DNA of 64,000 nt from Halichondria panicea (lineage: Eukaryota; Porifera; Demospongiae; Suberitida; Halichondriidae), in the NCBI RefSeq assembly GCF_963675165.1, contig NC_087379.1:5163442-5227441 (forward strand), written 5' to 3'. The translations under genes were made by a program, and so were the position numbers. Every line of letters starts with the position of its first letter. Position 1 is the first letter of the stretch. The notes under the pieces are model-generated. The model searched no databases. It saw only the letters and a program-made list of their open reading frames with translations, and was not told the DNA's origin. Shown here piece after piece: positions 21,027 through 33,300 of the stretch.

Positions 21027-23673
21027 TTATAGCGACATGTTGAATGTCCCCTTGTAAACAGTTGTTGTACACTCATCACTACCATTTTGTGCACCACTAA
21101 TAACTAAAAATTCAGCTGGAGAAATAGATGCTATACAAGCAGCTGACATTTTTGTTGGTAAATCACTGATGTGAATCCACGAGCCCAATGAAATCGAGTA
21201 AGCATAAATAGTTTCCACCCTTTGCTTGTTAAAAACATCTTGACTTGTGGTTCCCCCTATGGCTAAGATTATATTCGATGCGATAAGTACTGATGGCCAA
21301 TATACTGGTGTATTAGGTATCTCGCTCCAAATGGATTCAGCGGCAGTGTTACTATCCGTTGATTTCTCAGACATCAGATTCTCAAGGGAAGTAATGAATG
21401 CTCTATTAAGTCGCTCTTCTTTGTTACGACCGCCCATTAGATATACGTTCCCATTCGAATGAACTCCCCCTGTTACATGCCAACAATTAATTGGCAACTT
21501 GTCTACTTGACTCCACGAATTTGTTTTGGTATTGTATACTTCCACAGCATCTGTACAGGTATGATTTGTTGTACTTATTACTCCTCCGGCTACGATAAGG
21601 CATGACGGATGGCTGATGACTGTTGGTGTACGTCTAGGGGTCGGCATGGGTGTCTCTGTATCAATAAATATACTTTCACCTGATCGATGCACAATTTGTT
21701 TGTACATGTCACCAACTACATGATTGTATACTGGAGCAATTCCTCCTATTGAGACCAACGTGCCATTGATACATCCAAGGCTGAAAAATGCACAATACAT
21801 ATTTTGTATTGGGGTTTGCCACTCCTCATTGTGTAAATTGTATCGATGTACTTTCATTGCGCTTGTGATATGGTGATTGCTTGTGAATTCTCCACCACTG
21901 TAGTATAGGGTGTCTGCAATAACGATTGCTCGTCCACCAATCAGGGCAGTTGGAGCATGTTTAGCACACCGGCTGAAAGAGAGGGAAGCTTGTACACACT
22001 GTGTGTATGCGTATACAATCAGTATTACTACACGAATGTATTAATGTATTAATCATATAGATATCATATAGTGGGGGGGGGGCAGGGGTGACCCCAAAAT
22101 GCTCAACTTCTCCCCGTATAGAATAATGACATCATGACTTTAGGTAACTAGATACAGTGGTGCACTAGCATAAAATCGGGGGTGTGGTCAACAAATGTGG
22201 GAGTGGTTAAACATTTTGCGAATCGATGAAACCATGTATTACCTGTGGTGAAGATGTTGATGTGAGGTAGTCTCTTGTTCTACTCAATTGTCTGTTAAGG
22301 CCCATAATGATAGCTTCTTTTTTGTCCAAAGCATCTCTAGTATATCTTAGGATTGGGTTAAGTGACTCGCACTCTGCGTTTTTTCTCTCGTATGCAGCTG
22401 TCTTTTCAAATAGCTCCGTTTCTTGTATGCTCAGCGTTGCCTTCTGTGCAGATACCTGTTGTTGTAGCACTTCTGCCTCTTCTTTGGTATCCTTTAATGT
22501 ACTAGTTAAGCTAGAGTTTTCAGCTTCTCGTAATGAGGCGATGCCTTCTTGGTTAGCAGCTTGTAATTTTACCTGTTCAATTTCGACTGAATAGGCTAGT
22601 GTGGTACTTAATAACTCAGCCTTTAGATTGGAAATTTCTTCTTGAATAGAGCAGATCCGTCTTACATTTTCTTCTGTACTAGCTTGAGCTTCAATCGATA
22701 TTTTCTCCACTTCCTGCTGTAAATCGTTTTTTTGAGCATCGTCTTCGCTGATTCTACGAAGCATCTCCACTCTGTTTTCAAAGGAGGGTGGGTGTTGAAG
22801 AACAATGTCTCTCAATCTCCCTAAAATCTCTTGTGCATGTGGACGGAAATCTGGATTGTTGCTAAGACACATTCTAATCAGATTCAACAATGGATGATCT
22901 CCGATCTTACGGATGAAGTATTCTCGTCTTTCGAACTCTGTGACAGCTATCACTTTTCTAGGGTTGGCTGGGTCAACTCTATTTGGACCGATTTTTGGAG
23001 CTGGCCATTCTGCCGTGAAGACATGCACCATCAAAGCTCCAAAGGAGAATTCATCAACACTCACACCATATTGAGGATCGGCAACCATCACCTCAGGAGG
23101 CATGTAGGCTTGGGTTCCAGGGGTCTCTGTCATTCGCTGTTGGGGGGTTAGATTGACAATCCTAGCAACTCCCAAATCGGAAATTTTTGCTGTCATGTTT
23201 GTACTCAAGAGGACATTGTTGGCTGAAAGATCTCTATGTATTACTGCTGGTGTTTGGCAATGAAGGTAGACCAAACCCAGTGACACATCATGGAGGATAG
23301 AGAAGCTGATCTCAGCGGGGAGAATACCATAGCGCTCGAGACAGCTGGTCAAGTTGGTGGGGAGGAACTCCATGACTAGGATGGGGAACTGAGAGCCCTC
23401 CTCGAAACATACTCCCAAAAACTGGACAATGTTGGGGTGCCTAGTTTGACTGAGCAATCGACACTCCTCCAGATACCTTCGTGCTGCATGCCCGATTCCA
23501 GTCTCGTAGAGAACTTGGTAAAGCTTCTTGCCGGCACATTTCAGGCCTCGATAACTTAGCTCTAGTACAACAGCATAAGAACCTCTACCGAACTCATTCT
23601 CAGTGATAATACTTCCTACTAGCTCAAATTGTTCAAATTCAGCTCTTATTTCTCTATCAAGGTTGTGAGCCAT
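21027..23673 (-). CDS. TKL-like kinase / coiled-coil / kelch protein, copy C (intact)
   Basis: Exon 1 (23673-22243) and exon 2 (21998-21027) join in phase 0 across a GT-AG intron, giving about 800 aa. The kinase domain (about residues 17-290) has G-loop GRGSYAVV (29-36), Lys in CAGKKLY, HRDLSANN (146-153) and DLG (166-168) in place of DFG, which is common in TKL kinases, then MPPEV (191-195). Residues 300-475 are Glu/Gln/Lys-rich coiled coil. Residues 478-800 form a kelch-type beta-propeller with GG motifs followed by Tyr/Trp. No signal peptide or membrane helix is visible, so it is probably cytoplasmic. The catalytic residues are present. Kinase plus kelch in one chain is uncommon; Physarum actin-fragmin kinase has both, but with a different kinase type. 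Substrate unknown. Copies A, B and D are relatives. Confidence 0.82.
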
Positions 23674-24204
23674 GCTAGCTAGATTCTGCTTTGTGTTTTT
23701 GGGAGATTTATTAGGCGTGCATGCACAGCACCCATTTCTACATCGTATATGGTGAATGTAGATGAATAATAAGTGTGTGTTACAGTGTTAAGCGTATTCA
23801 TTGTGATCACACCATCCCTGTCTTTGACATATAAGGTATTTTGTGTCACATTTTGTATTCACAACTGTATATTGTGTACACAGGGAGGCGTGTCTAGAGA
23901 AGTCATGTGACTACCTGTTCACCGTAGACTCTCTGGCAATGCTCACACAACCATACACTCTGCAGCGGCTGATAGAGGTCAACAGGTCAGATCACCACCA
24001 CCCATCCTCACATGACTCCACACATCTGTTCTATTGCACACGTACACCATTGAAACTCGGATAGTGAGAATCATGCACTATAATTTACAGCCACCAAGCT
24101 AGGGTTATTGAATTCCTATCTGGCTACATTCATGCACCTGTGACTGTCATGTGACCCCTCTCCTCAGGAATGTGGTGTCCCCCATGTTGGTGAGACGTAT
24201 CGAC

Positions 24205-24833
24205 AAAAGGTCAGTGATTCAACACCACCCCCCAACCACGACTACAGTCTGACTGCAGTGTACATGTCATTTACAGGTGTATGTGGTTGTTTTGTTGTTA
24301 CGACTTGTCCCCCCCGGGCCCCCCCTCCCACACACACACACACGCACGCACACACATACACGCACACACACAGAGACCAAGTGGAGAGTGAACTGTATTT
24401 TGTCGGACTCATTGTGCTACAGAACAAACTGAAGGCAGTGACCACGCCCACCATCCTGTCACTTAAGAATGCTGACATTCGCACAGTCATGATCACTGGT
24501 AAGTTGTACTCCATTCTACTATAAAACAATTTGTACATGGTTTACATTACTGTACATGTACATGTACCTGTAGAGGTTAGGTTAGGAGATTAAGCACGAT
24601 CAGTTGGATCCAAGCAAGTGGCTACCGTATTACTAGAATATTTTGCTGGTGAAAAACCTTTGCGAATGAGCAGAACATTTGACCCTTTGCGATCTAACTA
24701 TTGCGTTCTGGCAAGGATCGTGTGTATTTACTAGTAATAATTTAGGTTTTGCGGATTTTATTGTTGCGAATTGATCAACCATCGCAAAGTTCGCAAATCT
24801 TTGATGCTCGCAAAACATTCTAGTAATACGGTA
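24205..24833 (+). other. Inserted copy of ATP13A exon 17 with flanking introns
   Basis: This 629-bp block matches 53919-54517 of the ATPase gene almost base for base. It includes the exon that encodes [19 protein letters not shown] and the following small element that ends TACGGTA. It lies inside a PLOD exon-11 copy. A perfect 29-bp direct repeat of PLOD sequence (TGTCCCCCATG...CGTATCGAC) flanks it at 24176-24204 and 24834-24862. The exon frame is still open (24384-24500) but has no use in this position. Confidence 0.88.
24623..24833. mobile_element. Inverted-repeat element, TACCGTA type (copy within the inserted block)
   Basis: The left end TACCGTATTACTAGAATATT pairs with AATACGGTA preceded by ACATTCTAGT at the right end. 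Internal CGCAAAG repeats also pair. It is the copy of the element at 54316-54517 and forms the right boundary of the inserted block. Confidence 0.85.
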
Positions 24834-26097
24834 TGTCCCCCATGTTGGTGAGACGTATCGACTCTACTCCAACTTTTGGGGAGATGTGGCGCCCAATGCT
24901 AGGTCACATGACTATACAACCATACCGCAGAGAAGCAAAGGCTTTGACTTCATCTTTTAGTTATAGCACAGATGATGCTGTAATAACAGCATCGATAGCT
25001 TTATTGCTCTGTACTGTACTACACCCATTGGTATGCAGCTGTCGTTTTTGAGCTTACTAACAACATAATGAATATTCATACTGTGCTCTCTTATCCCATA
25101 GATTGAAGAGTTCAATCTATGGTTATCCCAAATGTTCAGTGGAGTGTGGAATGTTGCGTTCATCTCGGTGAACTCATGCAGTGGTTGGCCGGAGGATCCC
25201 CCTTCTTGGCGGAGCAAGGAACTGGATGCTGACATGGCATTCTGTGAATGGATGAGGGAAAGGGTGAGCACAGTATGTGTGTGTTTCGGGAGAGGGTATA
25301 ATATTTGTGAGCATCTCATAGTGAGTGTCAAGTTTCTTCATTAGTTGCTTGACCTAAGGCTCGTGCACTTGAATGTAATTATGATTGTACGATCATCTAT
25401 AGTAAACTGTTATTTATTCCCTCAGGGTCACTTCATGTATGTGAGCAACCTGGAGGAGTATGGACACTTGCTGAATGGAGACAATTTTAACACGGACCAC
25501 GTCAACAATGACATGTACATGCTCTTCGACAATAGACTGGTGAGTTGGTCTACTTTAGTTTACGTCAAATAATATATAAGCATTTTGTAGTCGAGGTAAG
25601 ACTGATTATAGTATCAAAATACAGTTGTTGTTGAGTTACAATACAAGTTCGATGAGGAATATGTAGTGGAAATGGTAAATTGAGCTGACAGTGATTTATA
25701 AACCGTACTTGCTTTTTTTCACATTTTCAAGATACGCACACTGTACATTATGTCGGTTTCCCCTGCAGCCTTGTCCAGATGTCTACTGGATCCCATGATT
25801 TCGGAACTCTCAAACTTTGAACTATAAATAAAAGGGCCTTTGTGTGTGTGTATGGAATCAATTGTGTGCACACTATTATGCATGAATCATTAATTTTTGC
25901 TAATATTCGAACAATTTTTGTATAATCAACCCATGTGCAGTTGCGTATTATAGATTACAGATATTGGATAATGTGTATTATAATAATATAAAATAATGTG
26001 TAATAATAATATAGATCTAGTCACAAAAGTTAATTAATGCATGTGCTTGTGCTCAGTTTGTAATGTACTGTGATGAGGTTCTAAATATTTTATCAGT

Positions 26098-28917
26098 TTA
26101 CCGAATTGACAGATTAAAAGTTGCATTGTAGACCGTTTTTGTGGGATGACTCGCCGTGTTAAATCCACCGATAGTAATAAATTCTCGTGTTGGCAAAGAA
26201 GCTACAGTGAGGTTTGCCATTGGGCTCGGTAACTCACCAACGTTAATCCAGGAATTCAACGTGGGAGAATATGCATAGATACACTGATCAATCTCGAAGT
26301 TGCTAAGTTTGGCAGTCTTGTAACCACCCATAGCTAGGACAATGTTGCTTGCAATAATGGCTGACTGGCAATACGCTGGTGTATTCGCAACCTGTCTCCA
26401 GATAGATGGCTGCAGTAAACCTTCGTCTTTCCCTTGAGATAGAAGCTGATCCAACGAGGTGCAAAACATTTCATTGAGTCTACTATTTTCATCTCGATTT
26501 CCAATGACGTACATGGATTCTTTAACAATTCCGACCATTTGAAAGCTGCACAGCTTAGGCATGCTTTCTGCTTGACTCCATTTTGCCGTGCCAATATTGT
26601 AGATCTCAACAATATCAGTGTAATGATCATCTTGGTCTACGATTCCACCAGCAACAACTACACACGATGGCAAACTAACAACCATTGGGCTATGTCTTGG
26701 TGTAGACATATCTCGTATGACTAATTTTTTCATCCCTCTCCTGTGATGAACATGCACAATTTTGTTGGAAGCTTTCTCCATACTGCAATTCCATCCTCCA
26801 ATCGCAACTAGCTGTCTGTTGATGTGTCCAAGACTGAATTGTGCGCACGTCGGATGTTGTGGTAGTTTTGACCATTTCTTAAGACCAATTGTGTAACAGT
26901 GGATATCACATTTCTTCGTTCTGCTGTCTTTGGAATCGAATTCTATTCCGCTGTAGTACAGACAATCGTCAATATTCACACATTGTCCAGCACTTGTTGC
27001 AGTTGGCATGTCTGGATGTCGAGTGAAGGAGAGAGTGGCCTGTAAGGGCTGGAAAATACATGAAATTAAAAAAATACTCGCAATAATACGCAACTGGATT
27101 AACGTTGGTTTCATTATAATTATGCAAATATGCAAAAGATATACCTAGACATACTCAGACCATACCGTATATAGCGCAAAGTTTTCGAGGTGCTAAGTTT
27201 CGGTTAGCAATCCTCCACGAACAAACATAGCTCAATTGATGCATGTGCATCGACTAATTACCGCATAGCGCAAAATTTAACAATTCCAAAATTTAAAAGT
27301 TCCTCGAAAACGTTTGCGCTCTATATACATAATTATGCAGTAGGTTAAAGCACACCTTTCTTTTTGAAGTTAGGTATTCACGTGTTTCAGTCAATTGACT
27401 CTCCAAGGTCTCCAATGACTTAATTCTGCTTTCTTGTCTTTCACATGTACTTTTTTCCAGTTTCAATTCAGTTTCTTGCAATACTATATCATCCTGTAGT
27501 TTACGCATGTGTTCCTGAAGCTCCTGTACCAATCTCTGGCTATCTATCATTTTCCTACTGTGTTGCCCATGTTCATCCGCTAACTGTTTTTTTAGTTGAT
27601 CTACTTCTCCTACAATCTGTATTAGATCTTCTTTGGCAGAATTCAATGGATATAGTATCTACGAGCTCTTCTTCCAGAGAGCTCAATTTGCATTCATTTT
27701 CCGATATTTTTGATTGCATTTCAAAAATCTTGGCTTCCTGATCTTTTTTCTCAGCTAACTGTTTCACTAATTGTGCTTTAGTTTCAGATACGTCACTAGA
27801 ATTAATTTGTTGAGCAGTTATTTTTTCTTGTAATTGTTTTCTTTCAATTGCATGACCTTGTTTCAAGTCGTCAATCTCATCTTCATACTGCATATGCTTC
27901 GTCTCATATTCCTCTTTTAGAGATTCTATTTGCTTCTGGCTTTGCTGGACACATGCAGCTTTTGTCTCCACTTCTTGTTGCAGCTGATTTTTTTCGCTGT
28001 CATGTTCGCTGATTCTTCGCAGCATCTCTACTCTGTTCTTAAAGGAGGGTGGGTGACGGAGAACAATATCACTCAATCTCCTAACAACTTCTGGGGCATT
28101 TGGACGGAGGTTTGGGTTGTTGTTGAGACATCTTTTTATCAGATCCATCAATGGGTGCTCTTCTCCAATGCATTTCAGCAAAGTTTTGCGTCTTTGAATC
28201 TCGGAGACACCTATAACCTTATCAGGACTGTCAAAATCAATTTGAGTTGGACCAAGCTCTTGTGTTAGGCCAAGTTGCTGTGAAAGCTTGAATCATCAAA
28301 ATTCCGAAAGAAAACTGATCAATGCTCGTATCGTAGTGGGGGTTAGCCACCATAACCTCAGGAGGCATGTATGCAGGGGTGCCGGGAACCTCAGTCATTT
28401 GAAGAGGTGTGAGATTCAAGATTCTGGCTACCCCCAGATCCGCTATTTTGGCTGTCATGTTGGAAGAGAGTAGGATGTTGCTCCCAGATAAATCTCTATG
28501 CACAATAGGAGGTGTTTGGCCGTGGAGGTACGCAAGGCCCAGTGACACATCATAGAGAATGGAAAAACTGATCTCATCAGGGAAAATACCGTAGCACTCA
28601 AGACACTTGGTCAAGTTGGTGGGGATAAACTCCATGACAAGGATTGGGAGTTCAGAGCTCTCCTCAAAACAAATTCCGAGAAACTGGACAATATTGGGGT
28701 GCCGCGCTTTAATGAGGAGTTGACATTCTTCGAGATATCTTTTCACTGGGTGACTAGATTTACTTGGGGTTTGGAGAATCGAATGCAGTTTTTTGCCTAC
28801 GCATTTCAGACCTCGATACTTCAGTTCTAGAATAGCAGCAAAAGAACCTCTATCAACTTCACTTCCAATCTCCTCGATATTCAGTTTGAAGTCCTGGAAA
28901 TCTACTTGTTCTGCCAT
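26098..28917 (-). pseudogene. Kinase / coiled-coil / kelch gene, copy D, two frameshifts
   Basis: Exon 1 (28917-27356) encodes the same architecture, more diverged. It has a kinase with HRDLSGSN (catalytic Asn present), DLG and MPPEV, then a long coiled coil ending near YLTSKRK. Exon 2 (27048-26098) is a fully open kelch propeller. A 1-base shift near 28262-28268 interrupts the kinase after FTATWPNT, and another near 27645-27650 interrupts the coiled coil. The shifted frames continue the expected protein on both sides. Two single-base shifts in an otherwise well-kept gene could be assembly errors, so a functional gene is possible. A small TACCGTA-type element lies in the intron (about 27163-27335). 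Confidence 0.72.
27163..27335. mobile_element. Inverted-repeat element, TACCGTA type, degenerate
   Basis: The left end TACCGTATATAGCGCAAAG, followed by TTTTCGAGG, is mirrored by CCTCGAAAACGTTTGCGC, then TCTATATAC. It lies in the intron of kinase-kelch copy D. Confidence 0.65.
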
Positions 28918-29083
28918 TGTAGTAAATTTTGAGCCTGCCTCGCCCTATAGATTCTATTTAAAAGTTTTTTACCCCACAGAAGTAAATGATATTTAACACA
29001 CAGGACAATGAATTCGCATATCCATATCCCATGGAACAGGGAAAGACTTTATGATGGCGATAGCACGCATGCGCCCAAAACTT
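28918..29083. other. Spacer upstream of kinase-kelch copy D
   Basis: This short stretch lies 5' of copy D on the minus strand, up to the target-site duplication of the adjacent retroelement. It presumably holds the promoter of copy D. No specific element was recognised. Confidence 0.4.
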
Positions 29084-29096
29084 ATTGTAATAGTGA

Positions 29097-29970
29097 CCTG
29101 GCCAAAGAGAAAGGTGCCTCATTGTGGCTTTCAATTGATGACCATGGTTTCTCCCTCCACAAGGGCGCATTCAGAGATGCACTCTGTCTTCGCTATGGCT
29201 GGCCACTGCCATCGACCCCTACTAAATGCAACTGTGGCTCAGCCTTCTCAGCAAACCATGCAATGATTTGCCCAAAGGGCGGCTTCCCAACGATAAGGCA
29301 TAATGAGCTACGTGATCTGACAGCTTCACTTCTCACCAAAGTCTGCCACAATGTTGCCACAGAACCCCGACTACAACCACTAAGCGGAGAGTCTTTATCC
29401 CACCGCTCAGCCATTACCACTGACAATGCCCGTCTTGACATCCGTGCGAGAGGGTTCTGGTCTGCTGCTCAAGACGCATATTTTGATGTGAGGGTTTTCC
29501 ACCCGAATGCGCCCAGCAACAGCTCCAGAACCATCAAAGCTGCCTACAAGAAACATGAAGACGAAAAAAACGGGCTTACGGCCAACGCGTAAGAGACATT
29601 GAGCAAGGAGTTTTCACCCCCCTAGTCTTCTCAACCACAGGTGGACTGGGACAAGAGGCCACCACCTTTTACAATAGATTAGCAGACATGCTCGCCTGGA
29701 AAGAAGGAAAAAATTACTCAGTAGTAATCAGCTGGCTAAGATGCAAGCTATCATTCGCCGCTGTCCGATCATCAATCATGTGCATTCGAGGGACAAGATC
29801 ATCAACTCATCGACCCCTACGTGACGCGGACATTACTCTCGCAACGGAAGAGGGCCCGATCCCTCAAATTTAATCAACTGTAACTGTTTCCAATAAATTA
29901 TTATGTACATGTATACATGCTCTTTTTCCTATTATTAAAAATTGAAATCCAAAAAAAAAAAAAAAAAAAA
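29097..29970 (+). mobile_element. 5'-truncated poly(A) retroelement fragment with 13-bp target-site duplications
   Basis: A perfect 13-bp direct repeat ATTGTAATAGTGA flanks the element at 29084-29096 and 29971-29983. It ends in about 20 A (29951-29970). It encodes the C-terminal part of a retroelement protein (HGFSLHKGAFRDALCLRYGW, then CNCGSAFSANHAMICPKGGF with a Cys/His-rich core, then LDIRARGFW and DVRVFHP). I recall this type of region from reverse-transcriptase proteins repeated in cnidarian and sponge genomes, but cannot name the clade. The frame breaks at about 29567-29573 in an A-run one base short, and resumes to a stop at 29872. It is a dead, 5'-truncated copy made by target-primed reverse transcription. 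Confidence 0.88.
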
Positions 29971-29983
29971 ATTGTAATAGTGA

Positions 29984-30301
29984 ATACTCGGTGTGATTCC
30001 ACGCCTACGCCAAGTTAGATCTACACGTGTTGTTCATTCAGCTATAAAAATTATAAATGCTAAGATCAAGAATGTACTCATGACCGTCTATTGAACGTCT
30101 CTTCTCTGAGCTCAGAATGAACTTACCCAGGTCATGATAGTGCCAAGTTACTTGTTCGGTTACCCTGTGGAAGAGGACTACAGCAGTCTGGCGAGACCAA
30201 GCTAATATTTGCTAAAGTATTGAATACAATTTACAGCTAGATCGAAATAGTTTTAGAAAACCATTTTTCCCACACACACACGTTATACACATTGTGGCGA
30301 C
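29984..30301. other. Presumed 5' region of the ATP13A gene
   Basis: A/T-rich stretch between the retroelement and the first ATP13A codon. It should contain promoter and 5' UTR. No TATA box or other motif stands out. Confidence 0.35.
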
Positions 30302-33300
30302 ATGGAAGGAAACTGTGGTAAGAATTTATGTTGTAATTGTGTCGTTGACTGACTATTGGATACATTAAAATTATAATAGAGCGAAGTTTCTTCTGCTGTT
30401 TATAATTATTTGAGGGGACACTTGTATGTACTGAAACTGCTGTGTTTGTATTCGTCCCTGTCTTAGGCACGCCCCCTTTCCTGCAGATAACGTAGTATTG
30501 ATTTATCTCCCGTAAATAAATTAGTTACTCCTTCTCTTGCCTGTAGTCAATGGTGATGTGAGTGAGCTCCCCAATGACACTAACAGTGTACACAAGCACC
30601 CTAACTATGGATCTAACGGAGAGTCCCCTAGTGGCATCAATGGACACTCTGAGAAAGCCAGCAATGAAGCCGTGGAGAAGGACGACACTTCAGCTGAAGA
30701 AGAGGCTCCTAACTGTCCTGTGAGTCGCATACTGAGAGTATAATTATTTTGCTCACAGTATATTAGGCCACCTCAAGTGGTACTCTGGTTTCTGGTCCTC
30801 TAATTGCACGCGAGCGGGTGGCTTTTCTCATTATGTCATTATTGATTTCACCTATGAATCTCATTATTTTGCAAATGAATATAATTTATCAGACTTACTT
30901 TGTATCACATGGACCATTCTGCGCATGCACAGGAGATAGAAATCGAGATCTGATGCTGGCGGTGGACCAGAAACCAGAGAGTATCACTTGGAAATATGGG
31001 GGTTGTGATAAAACAGGGAATGAGAAATGAGGAAATAGGAAATGAGGAAATGAAGAAATAAGAAATAGAATAATTTATGGTTATAATCATCACCATGGCA
31101 TTAATTTTCATCACAATAATTATGACATTGTTATAATAATATTATATAGATGCACAAAAGTAATGACTGATATCAGCCAAGAAGCTAGTAGGTGACTAAG
31201 TATTCAGTTATCAAATATATAATTATAGTGGCACCTCCACACAGTACAGGTTCTCAGACACATTGTAAGAATTAAATTTTACCATCGCTTCAGATGGCAC
31301 AGTGAGCTTTCTTCATTAAAGGTAGCATCAGCTTTCACTAGGCATTGCTTGTGAGAATGGTAATGGGAATTGCTTTCTTCACCCTGTAGCGAGATTGGAT
31401 ATGATACCAGTACAGTGTACTAATGTCATCACTTCCTGCAGCTTTACGACAGGACTGGAAGATTAGAATTTGCTTGGTTTGACAAACAGTTTTGGAAGTT
31501 TCTTTGCTGTTACTTACATGTAGATGTTGACGTTGAGTCCAGTCCATTGACTATCACTTGCCCACCGGATTGTGAAATCGGTGAATGTATTGCCAGTATA
31601 GCCACGCATAGGTAAATTGTTTGAGACTGTGGGACTGTAGGACAGTACATGTAAGTACCGTTACGTAGGTAGATCTGATGTCTGAACCATGCCAGTCGTA
31701 CATGGCACACAAGTAGATAGAGGTAGAGAGTGTCACACCGTGTACCAGAGGAACATAAGTTCTATATGGTGGCAGAGCACCAAGAGACTTGTCACCAGGA
31801 GGTACCTGTAGCTCAGTAGATGTTAGCTTCGTCTTCAGACTTGCTCTGCCCATAGATATGCTCTGCCTAACAGCTTGTTTCTCATTTCTCGTTCTCATTT
31901 CCTCATTTCCTATTTTTTATTTTCCTCATTTCCTCATTTCTCATTCCCTGTTTTATCACCACCCGAGAGTATCACTTGGAATGGCTAAATATGGGTGTTG
32001 TTGCTGTAGCTCGTTAAATATACAAACGCACTTGTAGTATTTGCTCAGCTAGGCTTGGAGCTCTACATGTATGTAAGACTTGTATGTGTACTATAAAGTT
32101 CCTGAGACCCAATAGTCCTCCATTGTGCATTGTATTGTGCATTTTCTGCCTAGTTACACTGCCCACACAACTACCCACAGCCACAGACTGGTTACCGTAT
32201 CAGCATAGTCAAGTCTCTGTTCCTGTATCCCCTAGCAGTCTTGCCCCTCGGCTTTGGTCTGCTCCTAGCTTACTGGTTCCCCCATGTCTGGCTCCGTCTC
32301 ACCTCATGGACCACCCGCCTCAATAAAGCCACCTACGTCATTGTCAAGGTAACAACTCTTATGATTACTATATTGTGGCTTTGAGCCAAGATTTGTCCCC
32401 AAAACATTAGCAAAATAAAACAAGCAAACTCCATAATAATAATTATTAAGCTGTAGAATTGAGCTACAGAGGTATGTAGAATTAGAACTATTTGCAAATT
32501 AGAACAGTTTGCAGGTAGCCTGCAAGAATTGCCACATGGGCTAGTGTAGAGTAGAGGCGTGTGTACACTTGCATTCTGCAGTGTAGTGCTTGTGTGCAGC
32601 TACAATGTGTAATTATGCCTATAGATGTGGTGTTGTAGTGTTCATTGTACAGTCGTGTGTGTGTGTCGTGTATGTACGTGTACATGCATGTATACAGTGT
32701 GGATAAATGTACAATCATGTATAGATGCCTGATGTGTGTTGGTATGATGTGGTGTGATCTCACTGTGTTTGCTACAGGATACTGATGAGAAGAAGCGTGT
32801 GGAGCGTGTACACACTGTACAGTTGCCTCCAGATTTCCATGACAACCCTGAATTAAACCCATTGGCTGTCAATGAAGCAGACCAGACTGTGCTCTTGGTA
32901 ACAGAAAAGAAGAGTATCAGATACTTCACACACAGACACCTCAGGTGAGTTGATGAGGTTACCCTTCAATCAAGTTATGGACTCAATCAGGAGTGCATGA
33001 ATAGAATATTCATGCACTCCTGACTCAATGTATAAGACTATTGCAATGTGGTGGTGCAATACACATGTACTTTAATTGTCACAATGGCACTATAACTATA
33101 TGCAATCGGCTATTGTAGTTTTATTAAAAGCAGGAATTGAATGCAGTCAGTTTCAACACACTGTCACGGCATTCCTATTCACTTCTTTGTTTCCCACACA
33201 ATTAAGCTGACTGAATTCATATGTCATTCACACAAGCTGTACATAATGCACTACCACTGGTACATGTATGACCCCTGTGTGTGATTTTTATAGTCTACCT

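Larger units (their letters stand above)
23880..25800 (+). pseudogene. PLOD duplicate fragments (exons 10-15 copies)
   Basis: Degraded copies of PLOD exons appear in order. Exon 10 is at about 23882-23987 and exon 11 is split at 24168-24204 and 24834-24918. Exon 12 is at about 25130-25264, with ISVNSCSGW replacing the normal run and a deletion in it. Exon 13 is at 25427-25541 (nearly perfect), part of exon 14 at 25650-25678, and the start of exon 15 at 25768-25800. Exons 16-19 are absent. The sequence then jumps to the 3' flank of PLOD (25800-25890 resembles 17930-18030). Exon 11 is interrupted by a piece of the ATPase gene. This cannot make a lysyl hydroxylase. Confidence 0.85.

Noticed and set aside
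24384-24500. A second ATPase gene at 24 kb
   Set aside because: Only one exon with partial introns is present, inserted in a PLOD pseudo-exon. No other ATPase exons are nearby.
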